A stretch of 64,000 nucleotides of DNA from Streptococcus sanguinis (GCA_013378335.1 CP040556.1:310001-374000); one strand, 5' to 3'; counted from the first letter of the stretch, positions 43,324 through 53,013 are shown. Numbers and translations are program-made. The notes: generated by a model not told the origin, from the sequence alone.

Positions 43324-45990
43324 ATGAAAAAAACAGTTCACGTTGTTCCACATTCTCATTGGGATAGAGAATGGTATTTCACAACTAGTCGTTCAAAGAT
43401 CTATTTAATGAATAACTTTAAAAATATTCTTAGACTTTTAAAAGAGAATAATGGATATGATAGCTATACATTAGATGGTCAAGCGTCCCTATTGGATGAT
43501 TATTTGGCTTGGTGTCCAGAAGATAAAGATTTAATATCAGATTTAGTTCATGAAGGAAAACTTATAATTGGACCATGGTATACACAAACTGATCAAATGG
43601 TTATTTCTGGTGAAAGTATTGTACGTAATTTGTTGTATGGTATGAATATTTGTAAAAAATTTGGACCATATATGAATGTTGGATATGTTCCAGATTCGTT
43701 TGGACAATCAGCGGCAATGCCACAGATATATAAAGAATTTGGAATAGATGATACATTATTTTGGCGTGGTGTAAGTGATGATGATGTGAAACAATCAGAG
43801 TTCAGATGGAAAGGTGAAGATGGAAGTATAGTTAATGCTTACCAAATACAATCAGGTTATTATATTGGAGGAGACATTCCAGAGGATATAGAGAAATTAA
43901 AAGAATATCTACATAAGGATCCTTATAAAAAAAATTGGAATAGAAGTAGCACGAATCAAGTTGTTTTTCCAAATGGGTTTGATCAAGCACCTGCTAGAGA
44001 AAACCTAGTTGAACTATTGAATCAAATGAGTGAACTATATAAAAATGAGTTCAAATTTAAAATTTCTAATTATGAAAATTATATTAAATCTATTAAAGAA
44101 AAGCATCCTGATCTAGAGGAAATTGCTGGAGAATTGTTGAATGGGAAATTAATGAGGATTCATAAGTCTATCTCATCGTCTCGTTCAGATTTGAAGAAAT
44201 TGAATACAGAAGTACAAAATTATTTGGTAAATATATTGGAACCATTACTCACACTCTCAAACACAATGGGATTTGATTATCCGGTAGAGGTAGTTAAAGA
44301 GATATGGAAACTGATGTTTGAGAACGCAGCTCATGATTCGATAGGTTCGTGTGTATCAGATACTACAAATGAAGATGTTTATCTACGCTATAAACAAGCA
44401 CGAGATCTAGCAGAAAATTTAGCAGAGTTAAAAATGCGAGAAATAGTTATGCGTATTAATTGTGATAGCGACATAACTGCAACAGCATTTAATCTGTCTG
44501 GTCGTTCTAAAAGTGGAGTTGTTGAGACAGATTTTTATGTGCCTCAATTAGATTTCTCAATTAAAGATAGTAGTGGCAATGAATATGAGTACACTATTAC
44601 GAAATTTGAAGATCAAACTGATTACATTTTGGGACAAGGTAATGTGCTGGACTCTGCAAAGGATACATATAAGCCGGAAAAGGTTTATAAAGTACATATT
44701 GCCATTCACTTCGAAAATCTTCCAGCATTTGGTTATAAAAATTTTTATCTTGATTTAGAAGGGAATACCCATAAACGTTCAGTTGAAAGTTATAAAACTC
44801 AAATAGAAAATGAATTCTATAAAATTAATGTTAACAAAAATAATACACTTGATATTTTAGATAAGGTAACGGGAAAAATATATAAAAATCAAGCTATTAT
44901 TGAGGAAAATGGAGATGACGGTGATTCATTTAATTATTCTCCACCACGACAGGATTTAGTAGTACGTTCTTCAGAATTTAAACCCAAAATCATCGTGGAA
45001 GAATCGGAATTGATTAAGAGAATGGAGTTGCAATATGATTTTATAGTTCCAGGTAATCTTGACGATAGATCAATTGGATTGAGAAATAGTCAACTGCCAG
45101 TATCTTTATCTATAACTCTAAAAAAATCTTCTCCAATAATTGAATTTAAATTTAATGTTGATAATCGTTTTGTTGACAGTCATAGAATGTGCGTTGTGAT
45201 TGACAGTGATATCGCTTCTAAATTTTCTAAAGCAGATCATCAGTTTGGATCAATTAAACGTCCTGTTGTTCGTAAAGAAATGGGACTTTGGGAAGCAGAA
45301 CCAGAAAAATGGAATGAGGTACCAATTTCAATTGAAACTTGTCAATCATTTGTTACGTTGGATAATGTTGATCGTGGTGTAGCAGTCATACCCAAAGGAG
45401 TACGTGAATACGAAATTATTGGAGATGAATTTAACTCTATTAGATTAACTTTATTTAGAACTTATGGATTCATGGGAAAAGAAAATCTTCTGTATCGTCC
45501 AGGAAGAGCATCAGGAGAGACAGTTATAGAAACTCCAGATGCTCAGTGTCATAAAAAAATGGAATTTGAATTTTCTGTAATTTATTATGAAGGAAATATG
45601 AATGATTACGGACTTTCTCAAGTAGTCAGTGATTATTTAAAAGAGATTCAAGTCTATCAATATTCTGATTATCTTAATACTCGCCTTAGATTTACTCAGT
45701 TTGATGTTGAAAGAAATCTACCTGAAAAATATTGTATTTTTGAGTTGGAAGGTGATGGTATTTTAAGTCTTGTAAAAAAAGCAGAAGAACGTAGTGGTTA
45801 TATATTAAGATTCTATAATGGTGATTATAAGATAGAAAACAATTTAAAGTTAAACCTTAAAAAAATCCCCAAAATTATAGAAATTGTAAATTTAAAAGAA
45901 GAAACTAAAGAGATATATACGGAATCATCATCTATTGTACTTCCTACTATGAATCACAATAAAATTTTAAGTGTTTATATTGAATACTAA
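43324..45990 (+). CDS. GH38 alpha-mannosidase
   Basis: Hydrolyses an alpha-mannosyl bond, probably of the phosphorylated PTS substrate inside the cell. 888 residues, no signal peptide. Zinc and substrate residues are in VPHSHWDREWYF (His10, Asp14) and the nucleophile Asp124 in GYVPDSFGQSAAMP. ENAAHDSIGSCVSD is also typical of GH38. AAGAAGGTATAAT precedes the ATG. It is the last gene of the PTS operon; an E. coli counterpart is MngB. Confidence 0.92.
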   Translation: MKKTVHVVPHSHWDREWYFTTSRSKIYLMNNFKNILRLLKENNGYDSYTLDGQASLLDDYLAWCPEDKDLISDLVHEGKLIIGPWYTQTDQMVISGESIVRNLLYGMNICKKFGPYMNVGYVPDSFGQSAAMPQIYKEFGIDDTLFWRGVSDDDVKQSEFRWKGEDGSIVNAYQIQSGYYIGGDIPEDIEKLKEYLHKDPYKKNWNRSSTNQVVFPNGFDQAPARENLVELLNQMSELYKNEFKFKISNYENYIKSIKEKHPDLEEIAGELLNGKLMRIHKSISSSRSDLKKLNTEVQNYLVNILEPLLTLSNTMGFDYPVEVVKEIWKLMFENAAHDSIGSCVSDTTNEDVYLRYKQARDLAENLAELKMREIVMRINCDSDITATAFNLSGRSKSGVVETDFYVPQLDFSIKDSSGNEYEYTITKFEDQTDYILGQGNVLDSAKDTYKPEKVYKVHIAIHFENLPAFGYKNFYLDLEGNTHKRSVESYKTQIENEFYKINVNKNNTLDILDKVTGKIYKNQAIIEENGDDGDSFNYSPPRQDLVVRSSEFKPKIIVEESELIKRMELQYDFIVPGNLDDRSIGLRNSQLPVSLSITLKKSSPIIEFKFNVDNRFVDSHRMCVVIDSDIASKFSKADHQFGSIKRPVVRKEMGLWEAEPEKWNEVPISIETCQSFVTLDNVDRGVAVIPKGVREYEIIGDEFNSIRLTLFRTYGFMGKENLLYRPGRASGETVIETPDAQCHKKMEFEFSVIYYEGNMNDYGLSQVVSDYLKEIQVYQYSDYLNTRLRFTQFDVERNLPEKYCIFELEGDGILSLVKKAEERSGYILRFYNGDYKIENNLKLNLKKIPKIIEIVNLKEETKEIYTESSSIVLPTMNHNKILSVYIEY

Positions 45991-46029
45991 ATAAAAGTTT
46001 CATAAATATTATTTAATTAATAATTATTG

Positions 46030-46065
46030 GCATCTAAGAGAACTCTCTTGGATGTCTTTTTTGAT
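46030..46065 (+). terminator. terminator related to the rpsI terminator
   Basis: Stem GCATCTAAGAG / CTCTTGGATGT and T run. Its right half and the next 25 bases repeat 38974-39016, so it is either the mannosidase terminator or a remnant of an earlier rpsI junction. Confidence 0.75.
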
Positions 46066-46087
46066 GTAAAAATAGATAGTTTCCACC
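46045..46087 (+). repeat. 43-base direct repeat, right copy
   Basis: Second copy of the repeat at 38974-39016, same orientation, with four mismatches. Confidence 0.8.
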
Positions 46088-46089
46088 TG

Positions 46090-46135
46090 AAAAGGCAACA
46101 CTTTATAAATTTTGTATAGAAAAGTGTTGCCTTTT
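46090..46135. terminator. long inverted repeat / bidirectional terminator
   Basis: Perfect 15-base arms AAAAGGCAACACTTT and AAAGTGTTGCCTTTT. A second stem AAATGCAC / GTGCATTT follows at 46145-46172, facing the end of the minus-strand operon. Confidence 0.75.
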
Positions 46136-46177
46136 CAAAATGAGAAATGCACCTGTTTTTACAAGTGCATTTTTCAT

Positions 46178-46441
46178 TTATTCAGTTTCAGCTAACTGCA
46201 TAGCTTTATTAGATACAAACAATGGTTTCATTTCTGATTTATATTTAAGAAATAATTCCATTTCCTTACTTTCATCATACGAATTCCAATCTGTAATAAT
46301 AAATACCTTTTTACCATTAAAGTAAACTTTAGAGGATTTCACATTTTCTAATTGATTTAAATCATTGGTAAATTGTTTAGCCACTGAAATATACTCTGAC
46401 TCTTTACCTTCCTTTAAAGTGTTTTCAACAATTTGGAGCAT
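46178..46441 (-). CDS. ABM-like small monooxygenase-fold protein
   Basis: An 87-residue protein that looks like a dimeric ferredoxin-like (antibiotic biosynthesis monooxygenase, ABM) fold: MLQIVENTLKEGKESEYISV, then KVYFNGKKVFIITDWNS, and a C-terminal helix. Function unknown. Its ATG shares one base with the stop of the GH1 gene (TAATG), so its translation depends on that gene. Confidence 0.65.
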   Translation of the reverse strand: MLQIVENTLKEGKESEYISVAKQFTNDLNQLENVKSSKVYFNGKKVFIITDWNSYDESKEMELFLKYKSEMKPLFVSNKAMQLAETE

Positions 46442-47810
46442 TATAATACCTTTCCATTACTTTCTATAACTTTTTGATACCAAGAAAAACTATCTTTCTT
46501 ATATCGTTTAAAATTATTATCATAGTCAACATAGATAAAACCATAACGTTTATCTCGATTACCGCTTGCACTGTATAAATCAATTACCCCCCAAGGTAGA
46601 AATCCTAAAATAGGAACAAAATCTTCACCTACAGCTGCCTTAACTTCTCTAATATGTGCTCTTAAATAATCTATCCGATAATCATCATGGATTTTTTTAT
46701 CATCCGTTAAAACTTCATCCTCTACACCACAACCATTTTCAACAATCATCAACGGAAGTTTATATCGTGAATAGACATCATTCATGAAGTTTCGTAATCC
46801 GATTGGATCAATCTGCCACCCAAAAGTAGTCTTATCCAAATAAGGATTTGTATATCCTTGGTAAAGCATTTGCATTGTTTCAGCATTTGTATCCTTCGTT
46901 TCGCCTTCATCCTGCATACAAAGAGAATAATAATAGCTAAAAGAAATAAAGTCAATTTTAGATTCAGAAGATTTCAAGAGCTCAATATCTTTTTCCGAAA
47001 TTGCGACTTCAACTCCCTTTTTCTCTAACTGCATTCGATATTTATTATCAATCTTGCAAGAGGTTATAAAATCAAGGTCATCCCACATCGTAGCTTGATT
47101 ATGCTCTAATGTTGCTTTTACGTCTTCTGGTTTAGGAGAAAGCGGATATGCATAAGCACTTGCTAGCATATTACCAATAAGTGCATCTGGTAATATTTCG
47201 TGGCACAGTTTTACAGCTGTAAAGTGGCATAACATTGAATGGTAATAACAATCCCATTTCACTTGTTCATAATCACTATCCGTTGGCGTAACCTTCTCTT
47301 TGAGATACATATTTGGGATTAATAAACTAAGATTGTTCTCATTAAGTGTAAGCCAGTATTTGACATATTGACCAAACTCCTCAAAACAAGTACGACAATA
47401 CCTTTCAAAATATGCTACAATCTCTCTAGATTTGAAACCATTATAATGATCTACCAAGTATTGTGGCATATCCCAATGAAATAATGTAACAACTGGTTCA
47501 ATCCCAGCATTTTCGAGTTCTTTGAAGACTGACTTATAGAACGTAATCCCCTCTTCATTTGGAGACAATTCGATTCCTGTTGGATAGAGCCTAGTCCATG
47601 CAATGGACATTCTAAATGAATTGAATCCCATTTCTTTTAGTAATTGAATATCCTCTTTGTAGTGATGATAAAAATCAGAGGCCTCTGAATACCTAATCCC
47701 TGTTTTTTCTTCACGAATGTCATAGATACTTTTTCCTTTTTTCCAAGTAGTCCTCCACCTTCAAATTGAAAAGCGGATGTGGAACCACCCCATAGAAATT
47801 TTTTATTCAT
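46441..47810 (-). pseudogene. GH1 6-phospho-beta-glucosidase with an N-terminal frameshift
   Basis: Would hydrolyse phosphorylated beta-glucosides brought in by the neighbouring PTS. The true start is the ATG at 47810 (NKKFLWGGSTSAFQFEGGGL), but after about 24 codons the frame shifts. A T6 run on the plus strand (47737-47742; A6 on the coding strand) holds one base too many. Removing it restores SIYDIREEKTGI and joins the rest, which runs intact from EMGFNSFRMSIAW to the end. The acid/base (TLNENN) and nucleophile (IVENGCG) glutamates are present. The remaining 396-codon frame lacks a ribosome site. Full length would be about 456 residues. Confidence 0.82.
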
Positions 47811-47813
47811 TTG

Positions 47814-49211
47814 TTATCCCCTTTTACCAAATTTATCAAGTTTAATATTTGATTTTGATAGCACAATCGTGATAAGTGCAGAAGCTACAAAAGAGATAAC
47901 AATTGTTAAGACGCCAATGATTACATTAAATACTCCTTTATCACCAAACATCGCTGGAATACCAACAACACTTGATGAAGCAATTGCATACATTCTAAAT
48001 TGGAAGATTCCAGCAAATAAACCACCAATTGCACCACCAATCATTGAACCTAAAAATCCATATTTAGAAGGTAGGTTGAAACCATACATTGCTGGTTCAG
48101 AGATACCAAGTACTGCAGATAATGAGGCAGAAATTCCTTGAGCACGTTTATCCTTATCTTTTGAAAGCATTGCAATTGCAAATGCAGCTCCAGCCATCGC
48201 TAAATTTTCAGCAACCATACTTGGCATCAATAATTGATCATAACCAACGGTTGTTAGTGTCGCAACAATAACAGGGAAAGCGAATGAGTGTGTACCAGTC
48301 GCAATCATCACAGGTGTAAAGAAAGCAAGTAGAGCAACTGCAAAGAAACCTAAATTATCACCAAGCCAAACAACACCAGTTCCAAGAACATTAGCAATAT
48401 TTGTACCAAGAGGACCAATGACAATCAATTGAATTGGTAGCATAATGGCCATAACCAATAATGGTGCCATAAATGCTCGAATGATATCCGGTAACACCTT
48501 ATTGAAGAATTTTTCAAGATAAGAAAGCAACCAAATCCCCAAAATAATAGGTAGAACAGCTTTTGAATAATCAATTGCTTGTACATTGAGAGAGAAAAAT
48601 TCTAACGACTTAATACCTTTGTCTGCAAAACCAACGAACCCTGGCCATAGCATGATTGCTGCCACAAGCATTGATAAAAATTGATTAGCTTTGAACGCCT
48701 TTGCCGATGTTGCTGCAATAAAGAATGGTAAAAAGTAAAAACCAGCCTCATAGACAATATTAAACAAATATAAGGTACTATTCGTTTCGGGAACACCAAG
48801 TAATTTTGCAATAGTAATGACAGCACCCATCATACCTGAAGCCATCAATACTGGTACTACTGGTGTAAAAATTCCAGATACAACTGCAAAAAATTTATCC
48901 ATTACAGATTTTTCAATTTCTTCAGTTTTGTCATCTATTCTTTGATTTTCATTAAGTTTTAAATCTTCATTAACAACCCCAAATACTTTACTTACATTTG
49001 GACCAATTACCACTTGAAATTGTCCATTTTGTACAATGACATCCAATACTTCTTTTTGTAATTTAATATCATCGATGTTAGATTCTGCCTTAGAAATATC
49101 CTTCAAAGAGAAGCGAAGTCTAGTAGCACAATGAAATACATCTGAGATATTATCTTTACCACCTACTAATTTGATAATTTTAGTAGAAAATTCTTTGTAA
49201 TCTTGATCCAT
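47814..49211 (-). CDS. PTS beta-glucoside EIIBC
   Basis: Imports and phosphorylates a beta-glucoside. 465 residues: an N-terminal EIIB domain with phospho-Cys28 in DVFHCATRLRF, then a EIIC domain with about ten membrane segments (ATGTHSFAFPVIVATL and GISEPAMYGFNLPSKYG). There is no EIIA domain, so a separate EIIA must serve it. ATG at 49211 has AGAGGTG upstream; an in-frame GTG at 49220 is possible. It heads the operon EIIBC-GH1-ABM-like. Confidence 0.92.
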   Translation of the reverse strand: MDQDYKEFSTKIIKLVGGKDNISDVFHCATRLRFSLKDISKAESNIDDIKLQKEVLDVIVQNGQFQVVIGPNVSKVFGVVNEDLKLNENQRIDDKTEEIEKSVMDKFFAVVSGIFTPVVPVLMASGMMGAVITIAKLLGVPETNSTLYLFNIVYEAGFYFLPFFIAATSAKAFKANQFLSMLVAAIMLWPGFVGFADKGIKSLEFFSLNVQAIDYSKAVLPIILGIWLLSYLEKFFNKVLPDIIRAFMAPLLVMAIMLPIQLIVIGPLGTNIANVLGTGVVWLGDNLGFFAVALLAFFTPVMIATGTHSFAFPVIVATLTTVGYDQLLMPSMVAENLAMAGAAFAIAMLSKDKDKRAQGISASLSAVLGISEPAMYGFNLPSKYGFLGSMIGGAIGGLFAGIFQFRMYAIASSSVVGIPAMFGDKGVFNVIIGVLTIVISFVASALITIVLSKSNIKLDKFGKRG

Positions 49212-49230
49212 AATGGTCACCTCTTATATT

Positions 49231-49339
49231 AAATAGTATGCGATATATCGTTTACAGATACATTGTATACTATTTACTTTGCATTGTAAAGCCTTTTCAA
49301 AAAAATTTTTCAAAAAAAATATACTATCGAAATAGTATA
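49231..49339 (-). promoter_or_regulatory. MarR operator region of the PTS operon
   Basis: Between the MarR gene and the PTS gene. AAATAGTAT (49231-49239) and ATACTATTT (49267-49275) are inverted. TATACTAT-CGAA-ATAGTATA (49320-49339) is a perfect palindrome. ATTGTATACTAT at 49262-49273 recurs exactly at 49817-49828, in front of the MarR gene. These look like operators for the MarR protein on both transcripts. Confidence 0.65.
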
Positions 49340-49346
49340 ATCAATA

Positions 49347-49796
49347 TCAGATGTCGCCTAATAGAACGCTTATTTTTTTATCAATATCATTTAAAACAAT
49401 AAGTTGTTCATTAGTTAGTAATTCTTTAAGTTGAGATTCAATTTCTTCATAGATAGCATTACATTTAGGAGCAAGTTGCATTCCCTTATTTTCTAGCGAA
49501 AGGATATAATATCGACCATCTTTTTGACTCTTAACTTTCTTTACTAATCCTTTCGCTTCCATAGACTTCACCGATGCTGTTACAGTAGGATTACTCAAAC
49601 CAAACTCTTTCTCTAGATTTTTTTGAAAAATTTCCTCCCCTATATGTTCTGATAAAAAGATAAGAATCAAGGCTTGAACATGACTGACATTCAAGACACC
49701 CAGTCTCTCATTAATCACTTTTAAAATAACTTTATCAAGATTGTGTAACGTGCGAATGATTCCAATATTTTCATGTTGCAGAACAATATTACCCAT
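49347..49796 (-). CDS. MarR family transcriptional regulator
   Basis: Dimeric winged-helix repressor. About 149 residues from MGNIVLQHENIGII; the recognition region reads KEFGLSNPTVTASVKSMEAK followed by the wing KSQKDGRYYILSL. GGTGGG precedes the ATG at 49796; an in-frame ATG at 49811 is possible. It lies in front of the beta-glucoside operon in the same direction and shares a 12-base operator-like sequence with it, so it probably represses both. Confidence 0.85.
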   Translation of the reverse strand: MGNIVLQHENIGIIRTLHNLDKVILKVINERLGVLNVSHVQALILIFLSEHIGEEIFQKNLEKEFGLSNPTVTASVKSMEAKGLVKKVKSQKDGRYYILSLENKGMQLAPKCNAIYEEIESQLKELLTNEQLIVLNDIDKKISVLLGDI

Positions 49797-50311
49797 ATAA
49801 TAACCCACCAATTCTATTGTATACTATGTATTATAACAAATATCTTTTAAAAATTGAACAGAAGATGGACCAGAATTTGTTATTTTAAATACGGTATTTT
49901 TAGACAAAGTTCAAATTGTCTATTATAACGGAAACCTTTTTTCAAGAAAATATAAATTTTTCGGAAAGTTAGTTAGTAATCCTTATCAATTATAAGAAGC
50001 GCAAGTTTTAACTAATTTGCGCATTTTTTGTTCTTATTTTTTTAAAATGGGAGAATAGAATTTGTTTAGAAGATTGAAAAGAGTGAAAATCAACTTTGCG
50101 ATAAATTAATTATTCGAATCCTCATCATTTTAAATCTAGCTAATTATCAATTTTTGAATATCAGTTATTTTTGTGTTAACTTCGTGTTAGTTTCTAAATT
50201 AAAAATTATATAACCTCGTTATTGTTTTGGGATCAAAAAGTCCCAAAAATAATTATTTAATTTGAAAAAATGCGCTATAATCAATTTATAAAACCGAAAG
50301 GAAATTATAAA
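49797..50311. other. intergenic region between the MarR gene and the HTH/PIN module
   Basis: No gene. It contains the upstream operator-like ATTGTATACTAT (49817-49828), an orphan terminator-like stem GCGCAA / TTGCGC with T run (49999-50029), and the inverted repeat TTTTGGGA / TCCCAAAA (50225-50248) before the next gene. Confidence 0.6.
50225..50248 (+). promoter_or_regulatory. GGGA-TCCC inverted repeat before the HTH gene
   Basis: TTTTGGGA-TCAAAAAG-TCCCAAAA, perfect 8-base arms, about 64 bases before the start at 50312. A related palindrome lies before the PIN gene at 51896. It could be an operator for the HTH protein. Confidence 0.45.
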
Positions 50312-51888
50312 ATGAATGAAAAAAAACAACCGTCTCATCTAAATGAAGAGAATAGAAATCAACCTATAATTTCAAAAACCGTTGTAAGGAAAGAACATGA
50401 TATGTCTTTTGTTGATTATATTAGAGTCTTATCAGATGGAAAATTAAGTAAAAGTGGCGAAATTCGGGTGAAAACGAGAGAATTAAGTGAAAGAGTAGGC
50501 ATAGACTATGAGATGTTTAGAAAAATTCTTAATAAGCAAAAACCAAATCAACCTAGGGATTGTATAATTGCTATATGTGCAGCATTATTTTGCTCAGTTG
50601 AAGAAACGAATAAAGCACTATTTTATTACGATGATATGCCAGGTTTAGATTTTTCTGAAGGATGTAGAGATTTTTTTATTATGCAGGCTTTAGAAGGAAA
50701 TATAGGAAAAGAAAATGATCGTGACTACATAAGTAGGGGTGTAAAATTAGTTAATGATACCTTAAAACTAAATAAGTTTTCGTTGCTACGTCTATCTAAT
50801 AAAACAAAAACCAAAGAGGCTAACATAATAGCCCCGAACGATAGAATAGAAGATATTATTTCAGAAGCGTATTCCTTACGTGAGAAGTACTACTCATCAT
50901 TAGGTATTTATTATAAACCTGATAACTATAGTGTGACTACACAAATAAAAGTTCTGGATAATAAGAAAATACATCACTTAGTTAAAAAAAGTAATACAGA
51001 GGATGTATTTGAATTAAAATATGATGAAAGATTTCCAACATATATAAGGCCGGAAGCAGATCTGGAAAAAAATACGATTCTATTTTAGATGATTCAAACA
51101 AACGAGAATTGAGTAGATGTTACGAAGTTATGTTTGATACCAAAAATTGGGGATTCAGAAAAAGTGCAAAATTGAAAGATGAAAGTATAGTTGTCTATGG
51201 GGAACAATTTAATTATAAAATTCCTGAGAGAAATGAATACTTCTATGCAGAAATTAATAATGGGCAATTTAAATTTTCTGTGTTAAATAATAGTATGTTT
51301 ATGAAAGAATATCTAACTGTAAATGAATTTAAAAATTATTATTCTCATAAGCAAAATGGTCATAAATCAGAACTTAAAATATTCTACTCTATAGAAGAAA
51401 TTAAAGAATACTTTAAAAAAAATCACAAATATTTTTTTGAAGTACAATATAGTTATTTATCGTACTTTACAGAAATGAAAAAAAGTCTTGAAGAATTGCT
51501 CAATGATATAAAGAATAAGAAGCAATTTATTCGTGATTATCAGGATTTATTAGGGGACGATCCAAATATGATTTTCTATTTTTTTGAAGTTGAAAATGAG
51601 TTTGAGTGTTTCGAAAAAGAAAATACATTCCCTGTATACAAAGAATATGATCCTTTTGAAGAAAAGTTAGGTTTGAGTGACGGTATCGAGATAGGCACTT
51701 ATCTAGGAGAGAATAAATATGTCGAAATAGTTTGCAAAAAGGAAGAGGCCATATTTGAAATTGAAAATAAAAAAATGATTTTAACTAGAGAAGATTTGAT
51801 TACAGCTTTTGAACTAGGAATTAATAATATTGAAGAAGTTATAATACTAAAACATAAAATTTCAGATTTCAAAAAAATTTACGAATAA
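50312..51888 (+). pseudogene. HTH-containing protein split by a frameshift at an A7 run
   Basis: Two consecutive frames encode one protein of about 525 residues. The first (50312-51088) has an XRE-like region (TRELSERVGIDYEMFRKILN) followed by CSVEETNKALFYYDDMPGLD, a pattern found in bacterial signalling proteins. It ends EADLEKNTILF. The second frame, entered within the A7 run (51066-51072), reads KKYDSILDDSNKRELSRCYE and runs to 51888. One extra A restores the joint LEKKYDSIL. The second frame has no good start. Either a mutation, or slippage on A7 making both products. GAAAGGAAATTATAAA precedes the first ATG. Function unknown. Confidence 0.72.
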
Positions 51889-51895
51889 TTTAATT

Positions 51896-51911
51896 GGGAC
51901 TTATAAGTCCC
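51896..51911 (+). promoter_or_regulatory. GGGAC-GTCCC palindrome before the PIN gene
   Basis: GGGACTTATAAGTCCC, a perfect palindrome in the gap between the split HTH gene and the PIN gene; it shares TTGGGA and AAGTCCC-like halves with 50225-50248. Confidence 0.45.
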
Positions 51912-51978
51912 GAAATATATTGTACTTCCTAAGTTTATTAAATATAATTATTTCATAAATTTAAGGAGGATCTCTCTA

Positions 51979-52650
51979 ATGACAAATTTAGAATATGTAA
52001 ATTCATTAATAGGTTTTAACGACATAATATATATTGATACGTCATCGCTCATGAACGTAGAAGAACTTAGGAAATTTTTAGAAAGTTACTCTCAGATTTT
52101 CATGGAAAATAACAAAAGAATATTAGTCACTAGAGAAGTGTGTCTAGAAATCGATAAACACTTAAGATCAAAATTGGAATCTAAACAATACAAGGCAGAA
52201 AAAGTTATTGAGATTTTTAAGGAGTATTATGAACTTTTTATTTTCGAAGATCATAATTTAAACAATATTGAAGCTAATAGTGCTTTTGCGGATTCAGAAC
52301 TATTGTCTCGAATAACTAGAGGAAAAACAAAATATCGCCAGTTGTTGATTACTAACGATAAAAAGTTAAGTGTAGATGCATATAATTTGAACAATTTAAA
52401 TTCTTGTTTTGGAGAAAAAATTTCCGTATGTTATATTTCTCAAAATGGATTGTTGCATAAGGGGCAAACAGATTTTGAAAGTCGCGTTATTAGTGAAAAA
52501 GATAAAATAGAAGAAGTAAATTTATCTGAAGAACAAAATGTTACCAGTATTGTTGAAGATAAAAGTTCAAAAATTTTATATGTCTTAACCGGAATTTGTC
52601 TAGGAGCAGTCGCCACTAAATATGCTCCAAAAATTTTAAAATTCATTTAA
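51979..52650 (+). CDS. membrane-anchored PIN-domain nuclease
   Basis: A 223-residue protein. The N-terminal 150 residues match a PIN ribonuclease: Asp20 in IIYIDTSSLMN, Glu57 in TREVCLEIDKH, Asp105 in AFADSELLSR and Asp127 in LLITNDKKLS. After a charged linker comes a single membrane segment near residues 200-216 (LYVLTGICLGAVATKY). So it is a nuclease tethered to the membrane by its C-terminus, an unusual layout. AAGGAGGATCTCTCTA precedes the ATG. No antitoxin gene of a known family is adjacent. Confidence 0.8.
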   Translation: MTNLEYVNSLIGFNDIIYIDTSSLMNVEELRKFLESYSQIFMENNKRILVTREVCLEIDKHLRSKLESKQYKAEKVIEIFKEYYELFIFEDHNLNNIEANSAFADSELLSRITRGKTKYRQLLITNDKKLSVDAYNLNNLNSCFGEKISVCYISQNGLLHKGQTDFESRVISEKDKIEEVNLSEEQNVTSIVEDKSSKILYVLTGICLGAVATKYAPKILKFI

Positions 52651-52698
52651 TAAGCCATACAAATGATATGGCCAACTTTTCAATTACAGGAGGGGATT

Positions 52699-52935
52699 AT
52701 GATCTTTCAGACTTATTTAATTATTCTGTTAATTTTTCTTGTTATATATTTATTATGGAGAAAATATATTATAAAAAACAAGTTTACACAATATATCATT
52801 AATAATGGTGGAAAAGAAATTGATTTTATAAGGAATACTGAGGGAAGCTCATCTGATATGGTAAAACTGATTAACAAGAGGTATAAGATAGGGATAGTTA
52901 ATGCATATACTATTGTTAATTTAATTAAAGAATAG
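52699..52935 (+). CDS. small single-span membrane protein
   Basis: A 78-residue protein: one N-terminal membrane helix (TYLIILLIFLVIYLLWRKY) and a soluble tail of about 55 residues (GGKEIDFIRNTEGSSSDMVK) that could be a small helical recognition domain. AGGAGGGG precedes the ATG at 52699. No family recognised. It follows the PIN gene by 48 bases and is likely co-transcribed. Confidence 0.65.
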   Translation: MIFQTYLIILLIFLVIYLLWRKYIIKNKFTQYIINNGGKEIDFIRNTEGSSSDMVKLINKRYKIGIVNAYTIVNLIKE

Positions 52936-53013
52936 AACAAAGCTAAATGATGGGGAATTGATAAAATTTTTAAATAATCTATGAAAAGGAAAAATTAATT
53001 TTGGGGTGGGAAA

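Noticed and set aside
46178..46441. Antitoxin or PTS EIIA role for the 87-aa protein
   Set aside because: It lacks any EIIA His motif or DNA-binding motif; the sequence pattern fits an ABM-like fold better.
47779..48141. Plus-strand frame at the PTS/GH1 junction
   Set aside because: Overlaps the start of GH1 and the end of the EIIBC gene on the other strand and looks like a shadow.
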